In this document: in pieces, positions 26,430-34,808 of the stretch
Numbering within the stretch: the stretch's first letter is position 1
Layout of the letters: each line of letters opens with the position of its first letter
DNA from: Oxalobacteraceae bacterium
GTDB lineage: Bacteria; Pseudomonadota; Gammaproteobacteria; Burkholderiales; Burkholderiaceae_D
DNA length: 63,779 nt
Reading direction: 5' to 3'
Assembly: GCA_013284265.1 (NCBI GenBank)
Contig: JABTBR010000043.1
Location: 1 to 63,779, forward strand
The notes under the pieces: generated by a model
Databases searched by the model: none
What the model was told of the DNA's origin: nothing
The model's input: the letters and a program-made list of their open reading frames with translations, nothing else
Program-made: the position numbers and the translations under genes

Positions 26430-27398
26430 ATGAAGGAATTCTTCGAGTCGCTGTGGATGAAGGTCAAGCCGCATTTCCTGTGGCTGGTGGTGCTGCTGGG
26501 CGTGGCCTGCATCATCGTCTCGTACAGCTGGAGCGGGGACGAGTTCGCCTTCCTGCGCGAAGCCCTGCGCCACATCGGCGCCACCATGCTGGCCAGCGGC
26601 GTGTTCGCCAGCATGCTCAAGTCTTTCCAGTTTTCGGGCCTGTTCAAGGAGGAACTGGAGAAGCTGTTCAGCTCCAAGGACTTCTCCAAACATTTGCAGG
26701 AACTGGCCGTGTTCGGTCATTCCGATATTAATGTGCTGGAAAGAATAATGGAAAGAGCCATCGCCGAGAAACATCCGGATCTGCGCAAAAAGTTCGGCAA
26801 ATCCATTGCCCGTTTTTTAAAGGCAAATTATCAATATTATTTCGAAGGATACGACCGCACCATCACGGTGGAGAAATACGATACTGCCACCGGCTTGATT
26901 GAAATCATCGACGATTATAGTTTCCGTATCATCCCCTCTTGCGATATCGAGTTCCGTTCGTATTTACAGGGCGTGGCTTTCGAGGCGCCCGATACCCGCA
27001 TCGACGTGCTCAGCCTGGATACCGATGGCAGGGTGCAGAACCTGATTCCCACAGCGAAAAGGATAGGGCGCAGCGTGGAACTGAAGTTTCCGCTGGTGGC
27101 GGGCTCGGTGTACCGTTTACGGCGTAAAATATTTCAAAAATTTAAATTATCGGATGATCCGATTATCTTTCAGCAATTTAAGCGGGTATGCGATCGCATG
27201 GAAATCACCATCGTGAATATGGCGCCGGATAAAATATTGACGGACGTGGTATTCATTAATTTTGATAAGCAAATCACGCCGCAACAGCCGACCAATAATG
27301 AAACGGTGTACAGTATCGACAACTTGACTTTCCCCCACCAGGGGTATATCGTCACCCTGATTCCTACCACTGGAGGCGACCATGTGCCAAAGCATTGA
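26430..27398 (+). CDS. Membrane protein of unknown function
   Basis: I do not recognise this 322-residue protein. Two N-terminal hydrophobic helices (about residues 14-32 and 49-66) are followed by a charged linker (LFKEELEKLFSSKDFSKHLQ), an alpha-helical part to about 130, and a beta-rich cytoplasmic domain to the end. There are no obvious catalytic motifs. The second half is distinctly richer in A and T than its neighbours (for example around 27120-27310), a sign of different origin. A good GGGGCGGAA ribosome site precedes the ATG. The neighbours give no functional hint. Confidence 0.7.
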   Translation: MKEFFESLWMKVKPHFLWLVVLLGVACIIVSYSWSGDEFAFLREALRHIGATMLASGVFASMLKSFQFSGLFKEELEKLFSSKDFSKHLQELAVFGHSDINVLERIMERAIAEKHPDLRKKFGKSIARFLKANYQYYFEGYDRTITVEKYDTATGLIEIIDDYSFRIIPSCDIEFRSYLQGVAFEAPDTRIDVLSLDTDGRVQNLIPTAKRIGRSVELKFPLVAGSVYRLRRKIFQKFKLSDDPIIFQQFKRVCDRMEITIVNMAPDKILTDVVFINFDKQITPQQPTNNETVYSIDNLTFPHQGYIVTLIPTTGGDHVPKH

Positions 27399-27473
27399 AA
27401 CCTTGTAATATTGCTCAAAGCGGATGCAGGCCTTCCCTGCACCCGGCTGCCATATCACCTCAGCGCGCGCCTC

Positions 27474-27497
27474 CCGTCAGACCAGCTTGTCTGACGG
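27474..27497. terminator. Hairpin between convergent genes
   Basis: CCGTCAGAC, a six-base loop and GTCTGACGG form a perfect 9-bp stem just beyond the GH16 stop. A smaller GCAGG/CCTGC stem lies at 27426-27440. There is no long T run. Confidence 0.45.
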
Positions 27498-27507
27498 TGC
27501 GCGTTCT

Positions 27508-28845
27508 TCATTTCTGATACACGCGGACATAGTCCACTTCCATCTTCTGCGAAAACACGGTACTGCCGTCCGGGTTGCCGGGCCAGGCGCCGCCCACGGC
27601 CAGGTTGAGCAGCACGTGGAAACGCTGGTCGAAGGGCGCCGGGAAGGCGCCGCCGGCCGACCACCAGCTGGTCTGGGTCGAATACAGCACATTGTCGACA
27701 TACCAGCGTATCTGGGTCGGCTCCCACTCCACCGCATAGGTATGATAATTGTCCGCCACATTGCTCGGCGGTACATAGGCGACCGTGGTGTGGGCGTTGT
27801 TGGGCCAGCTGCCGCCAAAATGGATGGAACCGTAGATAGTGTTGTTGCTGGCGTTCAGGTTCACCGCCTCCAGGATATCGATCTCGCCGCTGGCGGCCCA
27901 GTTGCCGTACTTGTTATCGGTCGGCAGCATCCAGAAGGCCGGCCAGATGCCTTGGCCGCGCGGCAGCTTGATGCGCGCTTCCATCCGCCCATAGAGCCAG
28001 TCGCCCTTGTTGAGCGTGCGCAGCCGCGCCGAGGTGTACTGGCGGCTGCCGTCCGGTCCCGTGTAGTTTTCCTTGCGCGCCTCGATTACCAGGTGGCCGT
28101 TTTCGGTGCGGGCATTTTCCGGACGCGCCGTGTAGTACTGCAGCTCGTTGTTGCCGCCGCCGTTGCCGTTCACTTCAAACGACCACTTCGACAGATCGAT
28201 GGCGCTGCCGTTGAACTCATCGCTCCACACCAGGCGCCAGGCGTTGCTCGCGCCGAAGGGCTGCAATTGCCACAGCTGGGCCACCGTGCCATTGGCGCTC
28301 CAGATCGCCACATTGCTGCCGTCGGCGGTGCCGGCCGCAGCCACGTCGAGCGCCTTGCCGCTGTTCACATTGGTCAGGGTGTAGGCGCCGTTGGCGGCCG
28401 GGTTGATCTGCCATTGCTGGGCGCCGGTGCCGTTGGCCGTCCAGATCTGCACATTGCTGCCGTCGGCGGTGCCGGCCGAGGCCACGTCGAGCGCCTTGCC
28501 GCTGGGGACATTGATCAGCGAATAACTGCCATTGCTGTTGGCGTTGACGCGCCATTGCTGGGCGCCGCTGCCGTTGGGACTCCAGATGGCGACGTTGCTT
28601 CCGTCGGCGCTGCCGGAGGCGGCCACGTCGAGCGCCTTGCCGCTGTTGGGATTGATCAGGGTGTAGACCTGCCCGGAATTGACGCCGGCCGTCAGCGCGG
28701 CGACCTTGCTGGCGCTGGCCAGCTGGAGCGCTTGCGCCGTGCTGGCGTTCGGTTCGCTGCCGCCGCCGCAGCCGCTGAGCAAGGTGCCTGCCGCGCCGGC
28801 CAGCGCGATGGCGGCGACGTGTTTCGTCATGGATGAAATGTTCAA
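27508..28845 (-). CDS. GH16 endo-beta-glucanase lipoprotein with ricin-B lectin domain
   Basis: A secreted enzyme expected to cut beta-1,3(4)-glucans such as laminarin. A lipoprotein signal ends in LLSGC. Then comes a beta-trefoil lectin (about residues 55-190) with three GKALDVA...QQW repeats, and a GH16 catalytic domain whose signature is GEIDILEAV near residue 320 (nucleophile and acid/base Glu). VDYVRVYQ closes the fold. Start: a strong AAGGAGAAAC site sits next to a TTG at 28845, five codons before the ATG at 28830, so TTG is the likelier start. The gene is last in the LacI-GH3-GH16 row and probably serves the same glucan. Confidence 0.9.
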   Translation of the reverse strand: MNISSMTKHVAAIALAGAAGTLLSGCGGGSEPNASTAQALQLASASKVAALTAGVNSGQVYTLINPNSGKALDVAASGSADGSNVAIWSPNGSGAQQWRVNANSNGSYSLINVPSGKALDVASAGTADGSNVQIWTANGTGAQQWQINPAANGAYTLTNVNSGKALDVAAAGTADGSNVAIWSANGTVAQLWQLQPFGASNAWRLVWSDEFNGSAIDLSKWSFEVNGNGGGNNELQYYTARPENARTENGHLVIEARKENYTGPDGSRQYTSARLRTLNKGDWLYGRMEARIKLPRGQGIWPAFWMLPTDNKYGNWAASGEIDILEAVNLNASNNTIYGSIHFGGSWPNNAHTTVAYVPPSNVADNYHTYAVEWEPTQIRWYVDNVLYSTQTSWWSAGGAFPAPFDQRFHVLLNLAVGGAWPGNPDGSTVFSQKMEVDYVRVYQK

Positions 28846-28918
28846 AGTTTCTCCTTGATATAAAAACGATGGGGGAAGAGGGGGCATCGATCGATGCCCT
28901 CTTTGCTAGCGGTAGCGC

Positions 28919-31900
28919 TTACTGGACGAAGCGGATATTGCGCAGCTCATACTGGACGCCCTGCTGGTCGCCCCATTTCGGGAAGCTCGCGAACGGCATG
29001 CCGACATTGCGCAGTTCGAAGCAGGAAGTGGCCGCCGCGGTCAGGTCGCTGACATTGATGCTGACCGCAACCCAGCTGCCCAGCGCAGGCCGGCCGAACA
29101 GATGGTCGCCCGAGTTGCAGTTGGTGCCAGGGCTTTCCATCTTCACCGCCAGCCCGGCGGCATTGCTGCCGTAGTTGCTGACGTGGATGTCGAACTGCAG
29201 CTTGCCGGCGGCGAAGTTGCTCAGGTTGACGGGCGTGCCGGTCACCATCAGCAGGCCGTCGCCGCCATCGGCGGCAAAGCCCAGGTTCAGCGAGTCGCCC
29301 GGCAGCACGGCCATGCTGGTGTGGTTGCCGTTGGTCGAATAGGTGCTGAAGGCCAGGTCGCCGCTCAGCGCGCCATTGTTGAACAGGCTGTAGGTCGGGC
29401 CCGGCAGCGGCGGGGCGAACACGGCCGGACCCGGCGTCATCGCTTCGCAAGTCTGGGCATCGGCGTCGTTGGCCGCGTTCGGCACCCAGCGGATGTTGGC
29501 GAAGGAGGCGGTAAACGCTTTCTCGGTGTAGACCAGGAAGGGCGTGTCGATCAGCGTGAAGTCGGTTCCCTTGGCCGCGAAGCAGGCCAGCGGAATCTTG
29601 ACCGTGCGTTTGGCATTGAGCGGCAGGCCGTTGAACAGGCGGGTGGCATCGAGTTCGCCGATGCAGGGATACTTGCAATCCACGCGCATCTTCACCGAAC
29701 CGGCCGGCGCCTGGGCGACGACGGTATCGAACACCAGCGCGGCATGCGCATTCAGGTAGGGCTGGCGGTCGCCGGCGTCGTTGGCCTGCGAGTAGAACTG
29801 GCCGGTGCCGGTCCAGGTGATCTTGCGGCCATCCTGCTGGACGTTGACCTGGGTGACCTCGGCCTTCAGGTTCGGCAGCGCGACGGTGGCGTTCAGGTCG
29901 GCGCCGAGCGGCTTGGACCATTGGCTGGGGTCGCCGATGCGCAAGGTGTAGGGCGCCTTGTCGGACGAGATGAAGACATCCATGTCGACGGTGGCGACGT
30001 CGCCGTTGCCGGCGTCCTGGGCGCAGCCCAGCACCGGTGCGGTCTCGTCCAGTTTGGCGAGCTTGACCTTGTCCTTGTACGTCAGCCCGAAGCCGTAGGC
30101 GAACAGGGGATCGTAGTTGGCATCGCCCTTGTTGAGCGGGGTCTGGCAGGCGCTTTTCGGCCAGGAGAAGGACAGCTTGCCGACCAGGTCGTGATCGATG
30201 TCGCCATTGGCCTTGCGGAACAGCACATCGGCCACGCCCTTGCCTTCGGTGCCGGGCAGCCAGGCCACGACAAAGGCGTCCGAGCGGTTCAGTTCCTTGT
30301 TGGTCCACACCGCGCGCCCCGTCACCAGCACGGTCACCACGGGCACACCCTTGCCGCTGACGGCGTTCAGCGCGGCCAGGTCTTCCGGATAGCGGCGCGC
30401 ATGTTCCAGCGTGCCGGTCTTGCCGATGTCGCCCACGCCTTCGGCATACGGGGTTTCGCCGATGACGGCGATGACGGCCTTGTAGCCGGCCAGGTTGACA
30501 CCGGCGCCGGTCTCGCTGAACACCACATTGCCCGCGCCGGCCGCGGCCTTGATGCCGCTCAGGATGCTGTCGGCATTCGGGAAGTCGGCATTGGTGTTGG
30601 TGGTGCCTTGCCAGGTCAGCGACCAGCCGCCGGTCTGGTTCGACAGATTGTCGGCGCTCTTGCCGACCACCAGGATTTTCTCGCCCCGTTTCAGCGGCAG
30701 CAGCTGATTGTCGTTTTTCAACAGGACCAGCGATTTCTGTACCGCTTCGCGTGCCAGCGCCCGGTGCTGCAACTGGGCCGCGTCGGCCGCGTGCGCGCGC
30801 TGCAGCGGCGCCTTGGCGCTGAAGATCCCGGCGCGCATTTTCACGCGCAGGATGCGCCGCACGGCGTCGTCGATACGCGCCATCGGGATCTCGCCCTGGT
30901 TGACGGAGGCGATGGTGTTGGCGATGAAGGCCTTCCACTGGTCCGGCACCATGATCATGTCGACCCCGGCGTTGACCGCCTGCGGGCAGCTGCCGTCGCT
31001 GCAGCCCGGCACCTGGGCGTGGCCGTTCCAGTCGCCGATGACGAAGCCGTCAAAGCCCATCTTGGTTTTCAGCGTGTCGGTCAGCATCTCTTTGCTGCCG
31101 TGCATCTTGCCTATCCTGATGCCCAGGCTCTCATTGGTCCAGCTGTTGAAGGACGCCATCACCGTCTGCGCGCCGGCGCCCAGCGCCGTGTAGTAGCCCT
31201 GGCCGTGGATGTTGATCATCTCGGCGCGGCTGGACATGTTGACGCCCTGGTCCTTGCCCAGGTCGGTGCCGCCGTCGCCCATGAAGTGCTTGGCGGTGGC
31301 GATGACGGTGGGCGCACCGCCCTTGAAGTCGCCCTGCAGGCCCTTGATCATTTCACGGCCGTATCGGGCGACGATGGCCGGGTCCTCGGAATAGCCTTCA
31401 TAGCTGCGGCCCCAGCGGTCGTCGCGCACCACGGCCAGCGTCGGCGCGAAGGTCCAGTCGATGCCGGTGGCGGCCACCTGGGTCGCCACGGCCTGGCCGA
31501 TGCGGCGTATCAGCGCGCTATCGTTGGCCGCGCCCAGGCCGATATTGTGGGGGAACAGGGTGGCGCCAAACACATTGCCGTGGCCGTGCACGGCGTCGGT
31601 GCCCCAGATCACCGGGATCTTGGTGGCGGCGTCGCTGGCCATCGACGCGCGCCAGTAGCTGTCGGCCAGCTGGACCCAGTCGGCCGCGCTGGCGTGCTTG
31701 TCGTTGTTGGGGAAGGAGCCGCCGCCGTTGAGCACGGAGCCGATGTAGTACTGGCGCACTTCGGCCGGCGTGATGCTCTTGATCTCGGCCTGGGTCATCT
31801 GGCCGACCTTCTGCGCCAGCGTCATGCCGGCGATGATGCCGCTGATGGTTTGTTCGGTGGCGGGGTCCTGCGGGATGTCGCTCTTGATCTTGGGGAAATC

Positions 31901-32059
31901 CTTGAGTTCGGTCTTCACAAGGGCGCCTTCGGCCAGCAGTTTGCTGGCCATGGCGGAATCGCTGTCGCTGCCGCTGCCGCTGCCGCAGCCGCTCAGTATG
32001 CCGGTGCTCAGTGCGCAGGCTAGCGCGGCACCGTGGAAAGTACGTGGTGTCAATTTCAT
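28919..32059 (-). CDS. Glycoside hydrolase family 3 exo-beta-glucosidase
   Basis: A 1046-residue exported lipoprotein (lipobox ILSGC, Cys near 25). The N-terminal GH3 barrel shows IPVIWGTDAVHGHGNVFGAT and AKHFMGDGGTD, and the nucleophile in GFVIGDWNGH (Asp343). The C-terminal GH3 domain contains KSLVLLKNDNQLLPLKRGEK and a later Gly-rich region. After it, roughly residues 690-1046 form two beta-sandwich modules typical of the exo-1,3/1,4-beta-glucosidase branch in gammaproteobacteria. It should release glucose from oligosaccharides produced by the neighbouring GH16 enzyme. Two LacI-type operators lie upstream. Confidence 0.94.
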   Translation of the reverse strand: MKLTPRTFHGAALACALSTGILSGCGSGSGSDSDSAMASKLLAEGALVKTELKDFPKIKSDIPQDPATEQTISGIIAGMTLAQKVGQMTQAEIKSITPAEVRQYYIGSVLNGGGSFPNNDKHASAADWVQLADSYWRASMASDAATKIPVIWGTDAVHGHGNVFGATLFPHNIGLGAANDSALIRRIGQAVATQVAATGIDWTFAPTLAVVRDDRWGRSYEGYSEDPAIVARYGREMIKGLQGDFKGGAPTVIATAKHFMGDGGTDLGKDQGVNMSSRAEMINIHGQGYYTALGAGAQTVMASFNSWTNESLGIRIGKMHGSKEMLTDTLKTKMGFDGFVIGDWNGHAQVPGCSDGSCPQAVNAGVDMIMVPDQWKAFIANTIASVNQGEIPMARIDDAVRRILRVKMRAGIFSAKAPLQRAHAADAAQLQHRALAREAVQKSLVLLKNDNQLLPLKRGEKILVVGKSADNLSNQTGGWSLTWQGTTNTNADFPNADSILSGIKAAAGAGNVVFSETGAGVNLAGYKAVIAVIGETPYAEGVGDIGKTGTLEHARRYPEDLAALNAVSGKGVPVVTVLVTGRAVWTNKELNRSDAFVVAWLPGTEGKGVADVLFRKANGDIDHDLVGKLSFSWPKSACQTPLNKGDANYDPLFAYGFGLTYKDKVKLAKLDETAPVLGCAQDAGNGDVATVDMDVFISSDKAPYTLRIGDPSQWSKPLGADLNATVALPNLKAEVTQVNVQQDGRKITWTGTGQFYSQANDAGDRQPYLNAHAALVFDTVVAQAPAGSVKMRVDCKYPCIGELDATRLFNGLPLNAKRTVKIPLACFAAKGTDFTLIDTPFLVYTEKAFTASFANIRWVPNAANDADAQTCEAMTPGPAVFAPPLPGPTYSLFNNGALSGDLAFSTYSTNGNHTSMAVLPGDSLNLGFAADGGDGLLMVTGTPVNLSNFAAGKLQFDIHVSNYGSNAAGLAVKMESPGTNCNSGDHLFGRPALGSWVAVSINVSDLTAAATSCFELRNVGMPFASFPKWGDQQGVQYELRNIRFVQ

Positions 32060-32160
32060 TTCGTCTCCTGAATTTTATGGTTGAGGCCGGCTCACAATTG
32101 CCTGGCGTCCCGGCGCCAACGTCGTACTCGGCATCGCCCCCAAGTGTTACGGGTGGGTGA

Positions 32161-32174
32161 TGTAAGCGTTTACA
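32161..32174. promoter_or_regulatory. LacI-family operator upstream of GH3
   Basis: TGTAAGCGTTTACA is palindromic apart from one mismatched pair and has the central CG typical of LacI-family sites. It lies 102 bases before the GH3 start. Confidence 0.7.
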
Positions 32175-32240
32175 TTATTCGACAAACTGAGCAAAAAGGA
32201 TAATATTTTTTCACTTTTTGTAGTAAATTTTCACAAAAAT

Positions 32241-32254
32241 GAAAACGCTTACAT
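32241..32254. promoter_or_regulatory. Second LacI-type half-palindrome
   Basis: GAAAACGCTTACAT shares the ACGCTTACA half of the first operator (inverted) 80 bases away, a spacing that would allow looping by a tetrameric or paired regulator. Confidence 0.5.
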
Positions 32255-32330
32255 TTTGGAAATGCGGCGCGGGCTAGCGGAATATTTCACAGAAAAAACG
32301 GCTGGTAATGGCAGGAAAGAGGAGGGCGCC

Positions 32331-33332
32331 TCAGGCCAGGCGGCGCACGGAGTCGCGTATCATCAACTGCGGCGTCAGCAGTGGCTGCGGGCCGCCACTG
32401 GGCTTGGACAGGGCCAGGCGCAGGGCGATCTCGACGGCGGTGCGCGCCAGCAGCGCTATCGGCTGCTGGACCGTGCTCAGTTTTGGATGCACCAGCTCGG
32501 CATATTCGACATCGTCGAAGCCCAGCAGCGACAGGCGCTCCGGCACCGCGATGCCCACGGCACGGCAGTAATCGAGGGCGCCGAAGGCCATCTGGTCGCT
32601 CAGGCAGAACACCGCGCTGAGCGGCCTGCCGCTGGCCAGCAGCTCGGCCATGCCCTGGCGTCCCGACGCCAGCCGGAAGTCGCCTTCGAACACCAGTTCC
32701 GGCGCCAGCACCACGCCGGCGGCGGCCAAGGTCTCGGCGAAGGCGGCGAGGCGCTGGGCGGATTCGGGATTGGCGGCGGGGCCGCTGATGAGACCGATAT
32801 CGCGATGGCCGCAATCGATCAGGTAGCGCGCGGCCAGCCGGGCGCCGGTGACGTTGTCGACCTGGACGCAGCGCTCCTCGAAACCGGCGATGCTGCGATG
32901 GATCAACACCACATTCGGATGGATGCCCAGCAAGTCCTGCAGCGCGGCATCGGACAACTGCCCGGGAAACAGAATAATCGCGTCGCACTGGCGCTGCCGC
33001 AGAAATTGCACGGCCGCCAGCACGTCGGCGGGACTGTCCTTGCCGCAACTGACGATCAGATAACTGCCGGCCGCGCTGACGGTTTCCTCGACGATATTGA
33101 CCAGCGGCGCGAAAAACGAACCGGACAGGCCGCCGACGATCAGGCCGATGCAGTCGGAGCGGCGCGTGACCAGGGAGGCGGCGAAACTATTGCGGGAAAA
33201 GTTCAGCTCGCGCATCGCCGTCTCGACGCGGCTGCGGGTGCGCTCGCTCACTTGCTGGGGCGTGTTCATCACGCGCGACACAGTCGCTGTGGAAACGCCA
33301 GCGCGTTCGGCGACGGTGCGGATGGTGGTCAT
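32331..33332 (-). CDS. LacI family transcriptional regulator
   Basis: A 333-residue LacI/GalR regulator. The helix-turn-helix and hinge are IRTVAERAGVSTATVSRVMN (residues 4-23), followed by a periplasmic-binding-like sugar domain (CIGLIVGGLSGSFFAPLV; later LSLLGFDDVEYAEL). The ATG at 33332 is chosen because the DNA-binding domain begins there; the frame remains open to 33581. It is transcribed in the same direction as the GH3 and GH16 genes, with two operators in between, so it likely represses them until a glucan-derived sugar binds. Confidence 0.93.
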   Translation of the reverse strand: MTTIRTVAERAGVSTATVSRVMNTPQQVSERTRSRVETAMRELNFSRNSFAASLVTRRSDCIGLIVGGLSGSFFAPLVNIVEETVSAAGSYLIVSCGKDSPADVLAAVQFLRQRQCDAIILFPGQLSDAALQDLLGIHPNVVLIHRSIAGFEERCVQVDNVTGARLAARYLIDCGHRDIGLISGPAANPESAQRLAAFAETLAAAGVVLAPELVFEGDFRLASGRQGMAELLASGRPLSAVFCLSDQMAFGALDYCRAVGIAVPERLSLLGFDDVEYAELVHPKLSTVQQPIALLARTAVEIALRLALSKPSGGPQPLLTPQLMIRDSVRRLA

Positions 33333-33636
33333 AGGGATAGGAAGAAAGGCGGACTCGCACCGGCGATACGAGAACCAATAGCACGCATTATAGTGAGAAT
33401 CGATAACCATGGGGCCGGGCAGCTGTAGGCATGGATGCAACAATGTGGCCGGGCTGGCATCGGGAGCGTAAAAAGAAGAGCAGGAAAACAACGTAATGTG
33501 CGTCCCGATCGCAATATCGCGCATACAATGGGAAATCGGGCAGCGGCGTGATGGTATAGTTTGTACGCTACCGGGTTCCAAACCGCAAACGACATGCGGC
33601 GGAACTTTCTACTTAACTTGTCGATAGGAAATTGTA
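33333..33636 (+). promoter_or_regulatory. Promoter and long leader region of cspA-type gene
   Basis: This 304-base gap separates divergent lacI and the cold shock gene. A TATAGT hexamer at 33555-33560 is a plausible -10 box and would give a leader of about 70 bases, as in cold shock genes. The rest shows no gene. Confidence 0.45.
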
Positions 33637-33840
33637 ATGGCAACTGGCATCGTAAAATGGTTCAATGACGCAAAAGGTTTTGGTTTCATCACGCCTGATG
33701 GCGGTGGCGAAGATCTGTTCGCACACTTCTCCGCAATCAATGCTGCTGGCTTCAAATCCCTGGCAGAAAATCAGCGCGTAACGTTCGACGTGACCACTGG
33801 CCCTAAAGGCAAGCAAGCTGCAAACATCCAGCCAGCGTAA
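33637..33840 (+). CDS. Cold shock protein, CspA family
   Basis: A 67-residue single cold-shock-domain protein. The RNP1 motif is KGFGFITP (residues 13-20) and RNP2 is DLFAHFSAI (about 27-35), which bind single-stranded RNA and DNA. Such proteins melt mRNA structure in the cold or in stationary phase. It is a single-gene unit with its own terminator at 33861. Confidence 0.96.
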   Translation: MATGIVKWFNDAKGFGFITPDGGGEDLFAHFSAINAAGFKSLAENQRVTFDVTTGPKGKQAANIQPA

Positions 33841-33860
33841 TTCGGCTCTGATGTCAAAGT

Positions 33861-33889
33861 AAAATCCTCGTTAGCCGAGGATTTTTTTT
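33861..33889 (+). terminator. Rho-independent terminator of the cold shock gene
   Basis: AAAATCCTCG TTAG CCGAGGATTTTTTTT, a 10-bp stem with an eight-base T run, 21 bases after the stop. The A run on the other side makes it usable from the convergent luxR-type gene too. Confidence 0.9.
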
Positions 33890-33929
33890 GGCCTTTTTTT
33901 CGTCCCTGGCCGGCCCCGCACGCCATGCC

Positions 33930-34712
33930 TCAGCGCCAGGTGGCGATTTCCTCGTTGCTGAACACGCGCACGCCGAGGCTGCCGCGCCGGGTTTCGCCGC
34001 CACGCTGCTGCGGTCCCGCACCGTAGCGCTCCAGATCTTCCGACGTCATCTTGCGGCCCACAATGCCCAGCCGCGCGCGGATGGCCTGGATCACGTCGCG
34101 CACATAGCTGGTGCTCAGGTCGAGCCGGTCGGCGATGGTTTTGGGCAGCAAGCCTTGCGCGCTCTGGATTGCAATCTGCATCTCGCGGGCGGTCAAGGGC
34201 AGCAGGCGCGACGGCAATTCCACGCTGATGCGCTTGCAACTGAGGCGCTGCCATTGATACAGCAGCGCCGGCATCAGATAGCGCGCCCACTCCGCATCCT
34301 CCGGCGAGAACGCTTGCTGCGCATCGTGGCGGTACAGCACGATCCACGCCAGGCCGAAGGAACTGTCCACGCCGGCCAGCATCAGTTGCTGGAATGCGTA
34401 TTTGCTCAAATAGTCCGCGATGGTCTTGCCGGCGCGCGCGCCGGCCACGCTGCCCGTTTCCCGTTCGCTGAGTTCGCGGTAGTCCGCCACCGAGACGGTC
34501 TGGATGATGCGCGGATAGGCGGCGAACAATTGCCCGACCACGTCTTCCTCGGCCAGCGCCGGGTAGTCGGTGAGAAAGTGCCTGGGAATATTGTGCGTGC
34601 CCAGCACCTGGGAAATCATCACCGAGCCATCGGCCGCGCGGTGTCCGGCACCGGCCAGCAAGGCATCAAATGCGATGTGCTGGCTCAGACTGCTGACGGT
34701 TTGTTCTAGCAT
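33930..34712 (-). CDS. LuxR-type helix-turn-helix regulator
   Basis: A 260-residue regulator. The C-terminal helix-turn-helix is LTAREMQIAIQSAQGLLPKT (about 173-192), then IADRLDLSTSYVRDVIQAIR. The N-terminal 160 residues show no phospho-acceptor site or autoinducer pocket that I can identify, so the input is unknown. Divergent from the serine hydrolase gene 97 bases away, which is its nearest candidate target. Confidence 0.75.
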   Translation of the reverse strand: MLEQTVSSLSQHIAFDALLAGAGHRAADGSVMISQVLGTHNIPRHFLTDYPALAEEDVVGQLFAAYPRIIQTVSVADYRELSERETGSVAGARAGKTIADYLSKYAFQQLMLAGVDSSFGLAWIVLYRHDAQQAFSPEDAEWARYLMPALLYQWQRLSCKRISVELPSRLLPLTAREMQIAIQSAQGLLPKTIADRLDLSTSYVRDVIQAIRARLGIVGRKMTSEDLERYGAGPQQRGGETRRGSLGVRVFSNEEIATWR

Positions 34713-34808
34713 CGCCGTTTTCCTCCACCCTTAACATTGGGGGTATTTATGTTGTGGCTGCCATGTGATCCTTGCGGCTCCCAACAACAATACATGAGAG
34801 AAAAAATC

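Noticed and set aside
28947..32023. Very long open frames on both strands opposite and within the GH3 gene (663 and 973 residues)
   Set aside because: They are low-quality Arg/Gln/His/Gly-rich translations lying over a gene with clear GH3 motifs; such shadows are common at high GC.
33888..34709. A 273-residue + strand frame opposite the LuxR-type gene
   Set aside because: It overlaps the gene with a clear helix-turn-helix and shows shadow composition.
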